NCBI GenBank assembly: GCA_020444275.1
Contig: JAHLLG010000007.1
Span: 97,879 to 161,878 of the forward strand
Reading direction: 5' to 3'
Source of the DNA: Bacteroidota bacterium
GTDB taxonomy: Bacteria > Bacteroidota > Bacteroidia > Bacteroidales > UBA12077
DNA length: 64,000 nt
Below are positions 39,001 through 47,161 of the stretch, piece after piece; the first letter of the stretch is position 1, and each line of letters begins with the position of its first letter. The position numbers and the translations under genes are program-made. The notes below the pieces were generated by a model. That model ran no database searches and was not told the DNA's origin. It saw nothing but the letters and a program-made list of their open reading frames with translations.

Positions 39001-39712
39001 CTCCATTAGCCCATCTGCCTATCCCTTTTCTATAAACTGAACTGGTCTTTGAAACTCCTTCTCCTTTAAAACCTGCACTAGCATTATCATTTGATTCTTC
39101 AAAATATAATGAACTATACAATGCAGAATCTTTAAAAGCGCAATTGTTGCCATAGCTTGTACTATCATATAAAAAAGGTTCAGCACCTCGGAAGCCTTTT
39201 CCTGTAACGTCAATATTTGCATTTAAGAAAAGAGTATCACTAACCATTAACGCCAATATACCGCCCTTTTCACCGTCCCAAGCATCGCAGGTAAGTTCTC
39301 CATCAACTGAAACATTTTTATAAGACGGAACTTTGACTAATTGAACCGAATCTTCTACGTCATAAGAAAATCTTAGAGGCACACTAAAAAACACAGTATC
39401 TGCACTAACTTTTTTGACTAAAATTATTTCATACTGACCAGCATTATTTGCTGATAAAACCACTCCAAAATTAAAAGGTTGAGCAGCTGTAATCGTTCGA
39501 GCTTCTGCTCCTTTCGCCTGGTAGATCATGACCGTATCGTTGGCACTAAAAACAGAAGGGTTGGTAACCTCAATGGTATCTTTGCTTGGATAGATAGAAT
39601 CTACTGCAGAGTAGAAATTCACCACACCGGAAATGGAGGTTTGTGAAAAACCTGAATTTGCAATCAGTAGTAAAATAAAAAAAGATATGGTAAATAAAAT
39701 CTCCCTTTTCAA
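36077..39712 (-). CDS. Type IX secreted adhesin with CHU_C (type B) C-terminal domain
   Basis: The 1211-residue protein starts with a signal peptide (ends NSGFSQ) and ends with the CHU_C type B sorting domain (LFTPTGFTPNGDGVNDYL, IYNRWGTEVYN, WDGKNEDEKDLPEDTYYYILIV). In between lie a glycine-rich region with runs of five to six Gly (about 235-430) and four related beta-domains (about 480-860) each with a TYQWQES/W..NI core and FYRRVV strands. It is exported by the type IX system and attached to the surface, probably for adhesion or gliding. It leads the operon and pairs with the PorP/SprF gene. Confidence 0.9.
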   Translation of the reverse strand: MKREILFTISFFILLLIANSGFSQTSISGVVNFYSAVDSIYPSKDTIEVTNPSVFSANDTVMIYQAKGAEARTITAAQPFNFGVVLSANNAGQYEIILVKKVSADTVFFSVPLRFSYDVEDSVQLVKVPSYKNVSVDGELTCDAWDGEKGGILALMVSDTLFLNANIDVTGKGFRGAEPFLYDSTSYGNNCAFKDSALYSSLYFEESNDNASAGFKGEGVSKTSSVYRKGIGRWANGGGGGNARFSGGGGGGNYGNGGYGGEEDTATCSYTPAYEDNPDYFYDGSSQWNSLGGFDGGSITNSIEEDTIFFLGGGGGSGTYTDISRKATRGGNGGGIVVLIAKNVKGNSNAIIADGESVTEVAIASGGGGGAGGSIVFDVDSIHGTVDFSVKGGSGGLVKTDGIAGPGGGGGGGVLIVKNPIPFSLTEQIFLGGSKGFVEEYLPYVFESRKARNGTKGGLNINRKIRLTGFLFNNISSDQEVCMNSVPELISGSEPRGGNGTYTYQWQESPDGEVSSWTNITDANSRDFQPPILSDTIFYRRVVTSGTITDYGNSVEIIIQNNIVNNQIFGDDTVICIGNEADTITGTSAIVTGGNYSDYNYTWQYSFDEQSWTTDNALNDTTYLHGTVSDTTLVRRIVQSGACYDTTSYVEIVGLPQISNNVLSDDQEICYGQIPDVIIGEVHEGGLGLGTDSINWQKKTESGSWEYIDSTRKDLAPSNLVETMYYRRVIISDDCEDFSDPHKVNVLPLITDDTITTEPVIYTCYGTPPQQIIASEPTGGAGAGSYSYQWQKSADAISWTDISSNATSKDYQPVALTDTTYFRRKVFSGLDDCCSSISDTVRVNIYVLPVATIQNLEDSVCSGEEKTLDIDITEGKIPYIITYNDGFNDFTSNPINDTQYNPLVSPETTSESEIYDYTVIAVTDDNGCEATDMTGLTKIHVYGNPVADAGSSPDENCELSYQLSATPTLGTGYWSQVSTLGNSTFDDVNASNAIVTVDTAAQYKFEWKEINWQCEDQDTVDVDFYERPYNIYVNPQDTILYFVDSVTLKGSYINPDQYELTSLWEMLLGGGNFSETENSLETTLTDLNDQGQNQISVTWTISKRECEDTTVNVSIRLQELFTPTGFTPNGDGVNDYLKFNGIENSDEKQLIIYNRWGTEVYNKKGAEVEMGWDGKNEDEKDLPEDTYYYILIVTDDGVAQTHKGFIVLKRY

Positions 39713-39756
39713 AGCCCAAAAAAATTATTTTTTCAATTCAAAAGTCCAATATATAA

Positions 39757-39764
39757 CAAATATA
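39757..39764 (-). promoter_or_regulatory. -7 element of the type IX adhesin operon
   Basis: TATATTTG on the minus strand, about 45 nt before the start of the adhesin gene. No TTG at the standard distance was seen, so it is tentative. Confidence 0.35.
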
Positions 39765-39899
39765 TGAATATTTTGTATGAATGACCTAACTTTTTAAGAA
39801 TAATACCCTGTTAGAAGTTGCATTGTATATCAACTAAAAAATAATATGCCGAAATCATTAAAAGATACTATAAATATGTTTTGTAGAGGTTATAATAAT

Positions 39900-42800
39900 C
39901 TACTCTGTTGTTTTATAAATCGGAAAGGTAACATAAAACGTTGTTCCGCCTTCCGTGTTTTGTTCAGGTTGATCTACTTGTGTTTCGTACCAGATTTCAC
40001 CGCCCGCATTCACTACAATATTTTTCACAATGGCTAAGCCCAAGCCCATGCCGCTTGATTTAGTTGTAAAGTTCGGTATAAAAAGTTTTTCTTTCAACTC
40101 ATCAGGGATTCCTTTACCATTATCTCGAATACTTATTTTAACATGATCCTTGATTAATTTCAGACCTATTTTTATTTCTGTATTTCGGTTTTTTGGTACG
40201 GCTTGAATACCGTTTTGAATTAAATTACTAAATACAATTAAAACCTGCTCTTTGTCGGCATACACGAACAACTCTTCAATTCCATCAAAATCGGTATAAA
40301 ATGTAACATTCTCTGTGCTTTCAAATAAATTAATTGTTTCGTTCAGCTTAGCAACAATATCCACCTCTTCGGCTCGTGCTCTTGGCATTTTAGCAAAATT
40401 CGAAAACTCGGTGGCAATACTAGATAGATTATTTATTTGGCTGATTAGCGAATTGGAGAATTTTTCAAGACGTTGATCAAAATCAGGGATTCCGTCTTTC
40501 CAGGCTTTTTGCAAATACTGAACCGAAAGTTTCATTGGGGTGAGCGGATTTTTAATTTCGTGAGCAATTTGTTTTGCCATCTCGCGCCATGCCGACTCCC
40601 GTTCCGATTTTGCCAGTCTCTCTGCATTTTCGGTTAGCTCACTTACCATTCGGTTATACTCTTTAATTAAACTTCCTATCTCATCGTGACTGGTATATGC
40701 AATAGGTTCATTTTTCTTTCCCAGATCAATTGCCCTGAATCGCTCCTGAATTAACTCCAATGGTTTCGTAATATTATTAGATACAAAAACCGCTACAATT
40801 ACCGATATTAGAATTAAGAAAAAGTAGATGTTTACTACCGCTACCACAACAGTATATATTTCCTTCTTAAGCTCACTTTGCTTGGTAAAATAAGGTAAGT
40901 TGATGTATGCTAAAAGTTGGTTTTCATCATTTAAAAAAGGAACATAGGCAGAATAATAACTTAATCCGCCAATAGACTCTTTGTGAATATACTTGCCCTT
41001 TTTATTGGCCACAAGCTGCCTGTAAGCTTCGGTATCCATTTTATTTCCCATCAATCCTTTCTCAAAGATTTGGGATTGTGATGAAGCTAAAAGATTACCC
41101 TCAAAATCGTACAGATTTATATCGATATTAAAAACGCCGGAAAATTTAATCAGCAAATAATTTAGATAATCGTAATCGTCTGAAGTTAGCTCAAAATCAC
41201 CACCCAGCTTATGTTCCATTTCAGTTCGTACCGATTGAATTTTCTCTCCAATACGTTCATAGAGGTTTCGCTCAAACTGGTTTACATTATAGAATATGGT
41301 TCCAAATCCTACAATAATTAGCGACAATAACAAAACGCCAATCATGGAGAATTTGATCTTATTCTTAAAATCATAATTAAATTCTCTAAGGTTGTGTGGA
41401 AACCTCATTCCAAAAACAACCATTGTATACAAGATGTAATAAAACACAAAAATGTAAGAGAACGATGCCAAAACATCTATGAAACGAACTTTTTTATTTG
41501 TTATAACAATTTGGGTTGATTCATCAAATGTATATACCAAATGATCGTAACGATTATCGTTAGTAAAAAAGAATTCCTGTTCTGATTTCCAGGTCTCAGG
41601 AATTGTTAGCTGGTATGAAAACTCTCCAGAACGTGTTATTAAATCGCCATCGCGATATTTGGCATATGAATAGTCGTTTAATACTGATGAACCATTCATT
41701 TTACTATCGAGCAGTAATTCTGGGTATCCCAGTTCCTGGCTTACCAACTTGGAATCGATATATACGAACAGAGAAACCTCATTTTTCCAATCTTTCTTTT
41801 TAAAAATAAACTGCCCCAGGTATCTGATCCTGCCTCCTTCGTTCTCAAGAAAATAAAACCGGCTGTTTTGGAGCTTAACCCCTTCATTTTCGTAAAGGTC
41901 ATTGAAAAATGAATAGCAGTGAACAATTTCGGTGCTGTTTTCAAGAAGAATCGTTAAATCATCACGAGGAGTACAAGTTGATATTTGCAGATCGTATTTC
42001 CTAAAATATCCACTAAAATAGTTCATTTGCAAATGCTCTTTTATTGCGCCTTCGTTTTGAAGATGCCAGGTAAGCAAGTCCCTGACAATGGTATCATTTT
42101 CAATTTCTTTTTCTAATCCTTCAAGCAACATTTCAGCAATCTGATCACGCTCATTTGCCAAATTTAAGGCGAGTACTTTTTTTGTTTCATGCTCCTTTTG
42201 TGCACTTATAACTGTAATAAAACCAACAGTGTACAATGCCAGCATTAGCAACAGAGCAATTATAACAGCATATGTATATGATTTTTTTTCTAACCTAACA
42301 TAGGCGAGGTATATAAATAAAATTCCATAAAAGGCAAGTGAAAAAATCTTTAACTGAAATGAAAAAAGATTTACAATAACTGAAAGAATAAGCAAAAGCG
42401 GAATAAATGCAATTATAAAATCTTTAAATCGTATATTGGATTCCATAATTCTTAATAACCGATCGATAAAAAAGAATTGCGATGCCAAAAGTAACGCAAT
42501 GATAATAAATCCAATAACGCTATATACACTTAAACTGAAGAATTGATACACATTAAATGCAATACTCGAATGTAAAATAATACTTTCGAAGAAATAGTGA
42601 ATAAATCCAAAAAAAACGAACGTTATGATTACTGATAATCCCAGAAAAATATATTTTAACCATCTCAGTTTAGGAAAGATCAATCTAAACTCAATATAAA
42701 ATAGCGAAAAAAAGAAGAAAATAAACAAGGAGTGTAACAAGAGATCTCCCAAAGATGGCACCCAGCTCGATATGGCAAAATAATGTGGTTTAAATAGTTC

Positions 42801-43613
42801 TAGCTGTTTAAATACAGCTGGAAAATTATTCTCCAACATGATATATCTTAATAAAACAAGAAAAACAGCCAGAATTAATAAAAAGAGAATTTTAAAGTTT
42901 TCTTTACGCACCAAAGAGAGCGACTTACGTATGACAAGAAAAAAAAGAAGAATAGCTATAAAATAGAAAAGACTTGCTAAAAGAACATTTGCCTTGTGGT
43001 AAATAAAATTAGACTCTATTTGGAATGAGAACAGATAATTACCCAGGTGATCAGTTATTGGATAACCTTTTGATTGGTCAACAAGAACAGATACCGGAAT
43101 ATCAATATTATATTCATGAAAAAAATTACTCTGAATAAACTCATTTTGATATGAATATTCGTGTTTTATAAGAATTAACCCGAACAGTTCGTTTCCGTTT
43201 ACATGATTACGACGAACAATGAACCAACCATTTTTCAGTTTCCCGACGTCGCTATACAACTGATTATCAATCTTAAAATTTTCAACCGGAACGGAGTTAT
43301 CTGACCAAAATATTAACGAATCCGATGAATATCCTAAAATTACAATTCCCTCTTCACGAAATAGATTTTTGGAAATGAAATTGAGTTGATACATTAGCTG
43401 CTCTAGAGAAGTTGAATCGAGCTTTTCTTCAATATCAGCTAATAATTGATCAACTTTTTGGGTTTTATTCGCTATGACCTTTTGAACATAATCAAACTCT
43501 TTAGTCCCACTGGGTTTTAAACGTATATTATTTTCGAACACAATAGCCATTAACAACACTACAACAAATGCTATTAAAAACTTCAGACGATTTATAAACC
43601 CTATAATTTTCAT
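39900..43613 (-). CDS. NtrY-like membrane sensor histidine kinase
   Basis: The 1237-residue protein has many hydrophobic segments: one near the start, a block of about nine helices between residues 210 and 470, and one more near 725-745, then a periplasmic sensor loop and a helix near 920. HAMP follows (NNITKPLELIQERFRAIDLG), then HisKA with IAHEIKNPLTPMKL (His about 1017) and HATPase_c with DNGKGIP and GMGLGLAIVKN. This H-box type is shared with NtrY. No response regulator is adjacent. Downstream of rlmH on the same strand, 64 nt apart. Confidence 0.9.
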   Translation of the reverse strand: MKIIGFINRLKFLIAFVVVLLMAIVFENNIRLKPSGTKEFDYVQKVIANKTQKVDQLLADIEEKLDSTSLEQLMYQLNFISKNLFREEGIVILGYSSDSLIFWSDNSVPVENFKIDNQLYSDVGKLKNGWFIVRRNHVNGNELFGLILIKHEYSYQNEFIQSNFFHEYNIDIPVSVLVDQSKGYPITDHLGNYLFSFQIESNFIYHKANVLLASLFYFIAILLFFLVIRKSLSLVRKENFKILFLLILAVFLVLLRYIMLENNFPAVFKQLELFKPHYFAISSWVPSLGDLLLHSLFIFFFFSLFYIEFRLIFPKLRWLKYIFLGLSVIITFVFFGFIHYFFESIILHSSIAFNVYQFFSLSVYSVIGFIIIALLLASQFFFIDRLLRIMESNIRFKDFIIAFIPLLLILSVIVNLFSFQLKIFSLAFYGILFIYLAYVRLEKKSYTYAVIIALLLMLALYTVGFITVISAQKEHETKKVLALNLANERDQIAEMLLEGLEKEIENDTIVRDLLTWHLQNEGAIKEHLQMNYFSGYFRKYDLQISTCTPRDDLTILLENSTEIVHCYSFFNDLYENEGVKLQNSRFYFLENEGGRIRYLGQFIFKKKDWKNEVSLFVYIDSKLVSQELGYPELLLDSKMNGSSVLNDYSYAKYRDGDLITRSGEFSYQLTIPETWKSEQEFFFTNDNRYDHLVYTFDESTQIVITNKKVRFIDVLASFSYIFVFYYILYTMVVFGMRFPHNLREFNYDFKNKIKFSMIGVLLLSLIIVGFGTIFYNVNQFERNLYERIGEKIQSVRTEMEHKLGGDFELTSDDYDYLNYLLIKFSGVFNIDINLYDFEGNLLASSQSQIFEKGLMGNKMDTEAYRQLVANKKGKYIHKESIGGLSYYSAYVPFLNDENQLLAYINLPYFTKQSELKKEIYTVVVAVVNIYFFLILISVIVAVFVSNNITKPLELIQERFRAIDLGKKNEPIAYTSHDEIGSLIKEYNRMVSELTENAERLAKSERESAWREMAKQIAHEIKNPLTPMKLSVQYLQKAWKDGIPDFDQRLEKFSNSLISQINNLSSIATEFSNFAKMPRARAEEVDIVAKLNETINLFESTENVTFYTDFDGIEELFVYADKEQVLIVFSNLIQNGIQAVPKNRNTEIKIGLKLIKDHVKISIRDNGKGIPDELKEKLFIPNFTTKSSGMGLGLAIVKNIVVNAGGEIWYETQVDQPEQNTEGGTTFYVTFPIYKTTE

Positions 43614-43677
43614 GATTTCCTGAAAGCTAATAATAAATTAACGTTTACAATGTACTAATTAAAATTCATATTATAAC

Positions 43678-44151
43678 CTATTTATGATGATATGGTTCGC
43701 CTCTGATTATGGTCATTGCCCTGTACAATTGCTCAACAAATATTAAACGTACCATTTGATGAGAAAAAGTCATATCGGATAAAGAGATTTTTGTATTTGC
43801 TTTTTGATACACCTCTCTTGAAAAACCATACGGCCCTCCGACTACAAAGATTAGTGTTTTTAATCCGGCAATCATCTTTTTTTCAATAAATTGTGAAAAA
43901 TTTACTGAAGAATACTTTTTACCGTTTTCGTCGAGAAGAACCAGAAAATCAGCACGATCTAGTTGATTTAATATTAATTCCCCCTCCTTTTGCTTTTGGA
44001 TATCCTCTGTTAAATTCTTGGTATTTTTTAAATCAGGGATTACGATCATCTCGAAAGGAACATAATGCTTTAATCGCTTGATATATTCATCGATACCTTT
44101 CTTTAAATAATCAGTATCTGTTTTACCTATTACCAAAAATTTAATTTTCAT
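43678..44151 (-). CDS. rlmH: 23S rRNA (pseudouridine1915-N3)-methyltransferase
   Basis: SPOUT-class methyltransferase that modifies pseudouridine 1915 in helix 69 of 23S rRNA. The 157 residues are the normal length and show the family's knot motifs: FVVGGPYGF and LSDMTFSHQMVRLIFVEQLYRA, with the C-terminal EPYHHK. Precedes the NtrY-like kinase gene on the minus strand. Confidence 0.97.
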   Translation of the reverse strand: MKIKFLVIGKTDTDYLKKGIDEYIKRLKHYVPFEMIVIPDLKNTKNLTEDIQKQKEGELILNQLDRADFLVLLDENGKKYSSVNFSQFIEKKMIAGLKTLIFVVGGPYGFSREVYQKANTKISLSDMTFSHQMVRLIFVEQLYRAMTIIRGEPYHHK

Positions 44152-44282
44152 AAGATGAATCCGTTTTTTTTGTTCGGTAAATTTTTATAATTTTCGCAAA
44201 ATAAATACCAAAATTACTCATATTGGCATAATTTATGGTTTAGTTTTTGCGACAACATATCGCAAACTTAAGAAGAATTGAA

Positions 44283-44690
44283 ATGAAAACCTTAAAAAAA
44301 GCGTTACCATTAATCATTGTATTTTCCTTTGTTTTTAGCTCTGGAGCTACAAATTATAGTGATGAAGTACCACGTGATATAGCTATTGCATTTAAGGTGG
44401 GAAACGCTGAAGAGCTTGCTAAATATTTTAATAATACCATAGAATTAATCATTTTAGACACAGAAGATGTTTACAGCAAAATTCAAGCGCAACAAATAAT
44501 AGACAACTTTTTTGCTGAACATTACCCAAAAAGTTTCGAGTTTATTCACCAGGGAGGAAAAGGTGAATCAAAGTTTGCGATAGGAAAACTGGTTACTTTT
44601 AATGGTACTTTCAGGGTTACTCTTCTGATTAAGGATAAAAATGAACAACCTTTAATTCACCAACTCAGAATAGAAACAGAAAATGACTGA
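44283..44690 (+). CDS. DUF4783 domain protein
   Basis: Start placed at the ATG at 44283, giving a signal peptide (KTLKKALPLIIVFSFVFSSGA); a longer frame from 44247 only adds 12 residues ahead of it. The mature protein of about 115 residues matches DUF4783, a Bacteroidota family with a NTF2-like fold (IDNFFAEHYPKSFEFIHQG). Function unknown. Its end overlaps the nadC start by 8 nt, the usual gene pairing in this phylum. Confidence 0.8.
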   Translation: MKTLKKALPLIIVFSFVFSSGATNYSDEVPRDIAIAFKVGNAEELAKYFNNTIELIILDTEDVYSKIQAQQIIDNFFAEHYPKSFEFIHQGGKGESKFAIGKLVTFNGTFRVTLLIKDKNEQPLIHQLRIETEND

Positions 44691-45525
44691 TCAGCACCTT
44701 AAGGATTTCATTCAAAATGCCATTCAAGAAGATATTGGCGATGGTGATCACTCCTCGTTATCGTGCATCCCTGAGACTGCTACCGGGAAAGCGCAGTTAC
44801 TTATTAAGCAAGATGGTATTTTAGCCGGAATGGAAATTGCAAAAAAAGTATTTAACCTTATTGATTCCACGCTTAGCTTTGAGCAGTTTCTATTCGATGG
44901 TAATGAGATACATAAAGGCGACCGCGCTTTTATTGTTGAAGGTAAAGTACATTCTATTTTACAAGCAGAGCGACTGGTACTCAATATTATGCAGCGCATG
45001 AGTGGTATTGCTACGAATACCAAAGCTTATGTTGACAAATTAATTGGAACGAATACCAAAGTTCTTGATACCCGAAAAACCACTCCCGGCATGCGTTATC
45101 TCGAGAAACTTGCTGTAAAAATTGGTGGTGGAGAAAATCATCGAATGGGATTATACGATATGATTATGTTAAAAGATAATCATATTGATTTTGCCGGAGG
45201 AATAGAACCTGCAATTACCAAAGCAAATGAGTATCTGAAAAAACACAAAAAAAATATTCATATTGAAATAGAAGCAAGAAATCTTAACGAAGTAAAAGAA
45301 ATTTTACGAGTTGGGAGTATAAATCGTATTATGCTCGATAATTTTACTTATGATGACACACGAGAGGCCGTTCAACTGATTAATGGTAAGTACGAAACAG
45401 AATCCTCGGGTGGTATTACCCTGGATACTATTAGAAACTATGCAGTTTGCGGTGTGGATTACATTTCGGTTGGCGCATTAACTCATCAGATAAAAAGTTT
45501 GGATATGAGCTTAAAAGCTATTTAA
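44683..45525 (+). CDS. nadC: Nicotinate-nucleotide pyrophosphorylase (carboxylating)
   Basis: Forms nicotinate mononucleotide from quinolinate and PRPP in NAD synthesis. The 280 residues show LQAERLVLNIMQRMSGIAT, DTRKTTPGMRYLEKLAVKIGGGENHR and MLKDNHI, the substrate-binding signature of the family, and C-terminal SVGALTHQIKSLDMSL. Translationally coupled to the DUF4783 gene. nadA/nadB are not in this window. Confidence 0.97.
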   Translation: MTDQHLKDFIQNAIQEDIGDGDHSSLSCIPETATGKAQLLIKQDGILAGMEIAKKVFNLIDSTLSFEQFLFDGNEIHKGDRAFIVEGKVHSILQAERLVLNIMQRMSGIATNTKAYVDKLIGTNTKVLDTRKTTPGMRYLEKLAVKIGGGENHRMGLYDMIMLKDNHIDFAGGIEPAITKANEYLKKHKKNIHIEIEARNLNEVKEILRVGSINRIMLDNFTYDDTREAVQLINGKYETESSGGITLDTIRNYAVCGVDYISVGALTHQIKSLDMSLKAI

Positions 45526-45563
45526 TTTACGGTATAGTTAATAGCTAAAAGTTCAGAATAAAC

Positions 45564-46496
45564 ATGTCAGATAGTTCAACGAAAACATCTTTCTTAAAAT
45601 TAAAAATAATTCAGTTTAAAGATAGAGCGAAAAAAGCTTCTATTCCAGGATTTGATGGTGTTCCTGTTTATTATGTTGTGAAATTCTTTATTTCAGGAGC
45701 TAAAAACGGTTATTTGGCAACCCGTGCCTCAGCAATAGCCTTTAACTTTGCTCTGGCCATATTTCCAACCATGTTGTTTTTGTTTACCTTAATCCCATTT
45801 ATCCCGGTTAAAAACCTGCAAACAGAACTTTTTCAGTTAATCAAAGATTTTCTTCCTCAAAATGCCTTTCAGTATTTCGAATCAACTTTGGTTTCTGTGG
45901 TTACCGTTAAAAAAATTGGTGTTTTTTCATTGGGTGCATTTGCCAGTTTAATTTTCTCAACAAATGCAGTACACGCTCTCATACAGTCATTTAACAATAC
46001 ATACCATACCATTGATACAAGGAACTGGACAGCAATCCGAATCGTTTCAACCTTTCTGGTATTTATGATTTTTATATTAATAGCCACTTCGGTATTGCTC
46101 ATCACTTTTGGTCAGTTTATTCTGCAGGAGTTGGTTAGCACAGGTATACTTAAGATGAACATTATTTATTATTTAATTGCCACTACAAAATGGATTGTAA
46201 TTGTAGCATTATTCTTTTTCTCTATATCGTTCTTATACTATTATGCACCGGCAAAAAAAACACAGTGGAAATTCATTTCAGCAGGATCAACACTGGCTAC
46301 ATTTTTAGCACTTTTAACTTCGCTAGGTTTTTCGTATTTTGTAAACAATTTTGGACAATATAATAAATTATACGGTTCTATCGGAACAATTATGGTAGTT
46401 CTATTGTGGTTATATTTTAACTCTTTTGCGCTTATTCTGGGATTTGAACTTAATGCTAGTATAAACAATGCGCAATTGGAGAATAGTATTGATTAA
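45564..46496 (+). CDS. YihY/virulence factor BrkB family membrane protein
   Basis: A 310-residue inner-membrane protein with about six helices and the family segments YLATRASAIAFNFALAIFPTMLF (near 55) and FNNTYHT. Members were long called ribonuclease BN by mistake; the true role is unclear, possibly lipid or ion transport. Fourth-gene layout nadC - yihY - pdxH - transporter with 11-38 nt spacers suggests one operon. Confidence 0.88.
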   Translation: MSDSSTKTSFLKLKIIQFKDRAKKASIPGFDGVPVYYVVKFFISGAKNGYLATRASAIAFNFALAIFPTMLFLFTLIPFIPVKNLQTELFQLIKDFLPQNAFQYFESTLVSVVTVKKIGVFSLGAFASLIFSTNAVHALIQSFNNTYHTIDTRNWTAIRIVSTFLVFMIFILIATSVLLITFGQFILQELVSTGILKMNIIYYLIATTKWIVIVALFFFSISFLYYYAPAKKTQWKFISAGSTLATFLALLTSLGFSYFVNNFGQYNKLYGSIGTIMVVLLWLYFNSFALILGFELNASINNAQLENSID

Positions 46497-46508
46497 ACCC
46501 TTTGTGCT

Positions 46509-47150
46509 ATGGATAAAAAATATGACAAAATAAGAAATGATTACCGGCAAAAGCCATTTGGTAAAAAAATTGCCGAACGCGATCCGTTTAAGCAGTTTAC
46601 TGATTGGATGGACATGGCAATTGATGCCGGCATTAAAGAACCAACAGCTATGTCGCTTGCTACTGTTGGTAAAAATATGCAACCTTCAAGCAGAATGGTT
46701 CTTCTAAAAGAAATTAGAAACGATAATTTTATTTTTTATTCTAATTACGACAGTAAAAAGGGTAAACAAATAACAGAAAACCCGTTTGGAAGTTTACTCT
46801 TTTATTGGGCTGAACTTGAAAAACAAATTCGTATTGAAGGAAGAATTGAAAAGGCATCCAGGGAAATTTCCGAAGAATACTATTTAACTCGATCAGCAAA
46901 AAGAAGAATTGGAGCCTGGGCATCGCCGCAAAGCCAGGAAATACCCAATAGAAAATATCTGGAAGACAAACAGGCAGAGTTCGAAAAGAGATTTTCAGGC
47001 GAGCCCACAAAGAAACCTGATAACTGGGGTGGGTATATATTAATACCATATAAAATGGAATTTTGGCAAGGAAGACCAAATCGTTTGCACGATCGAATTG
47101 AGTATTACCTGGATGACAACGAATGGAAAATACGACGACTAGCTCCTTAA
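46509..47150 (+). CDS. pdxH: Pyridoxamine 5'-phosphate oxidase
   Basis: FMN-dependent enzyme making pyridoxal 5'-phosphate. The 213 residues show PSSRMVLLKEI (FMN/PLP contact), FYSNYDSKKGKQI, the ASPQSQEI segment and the C-terminal EFWQGRPNRLHDRIEY with the active-site Arg/His. Start Met at 46509 is 12 nt after yihY. Confidence 0.97.
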   Translation: MDKKYDKIRNDYRQKPFGKKIAERDPFKQFTDWMDMAIDAGIKEPTAMSLATVGKNMQPSSRMVLLKEIRNDNFIFYSNYDSKKGKQITENPFGSLLFYWAELEKQIRIEGRIEKASREISEEYYLTRSAKRRIGAWASPQSQEIPNRKYLEDKQAEFEKRFSGEPTKKPDNWGGYILIPYKMEFWQGRPNRLHDRIEYYLDDNEWKIRRLAP

Positions 47151-47161
47151 AACATTAACCA

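Noticed and set aside
38450..39010. Glycine-rich repeats as a tandem DNA repeat or CRISPR
   Set aside because: The repeats are irregular GGA/GGT-type codons inside an intact adhesin reading frame; there are no regular spacers.
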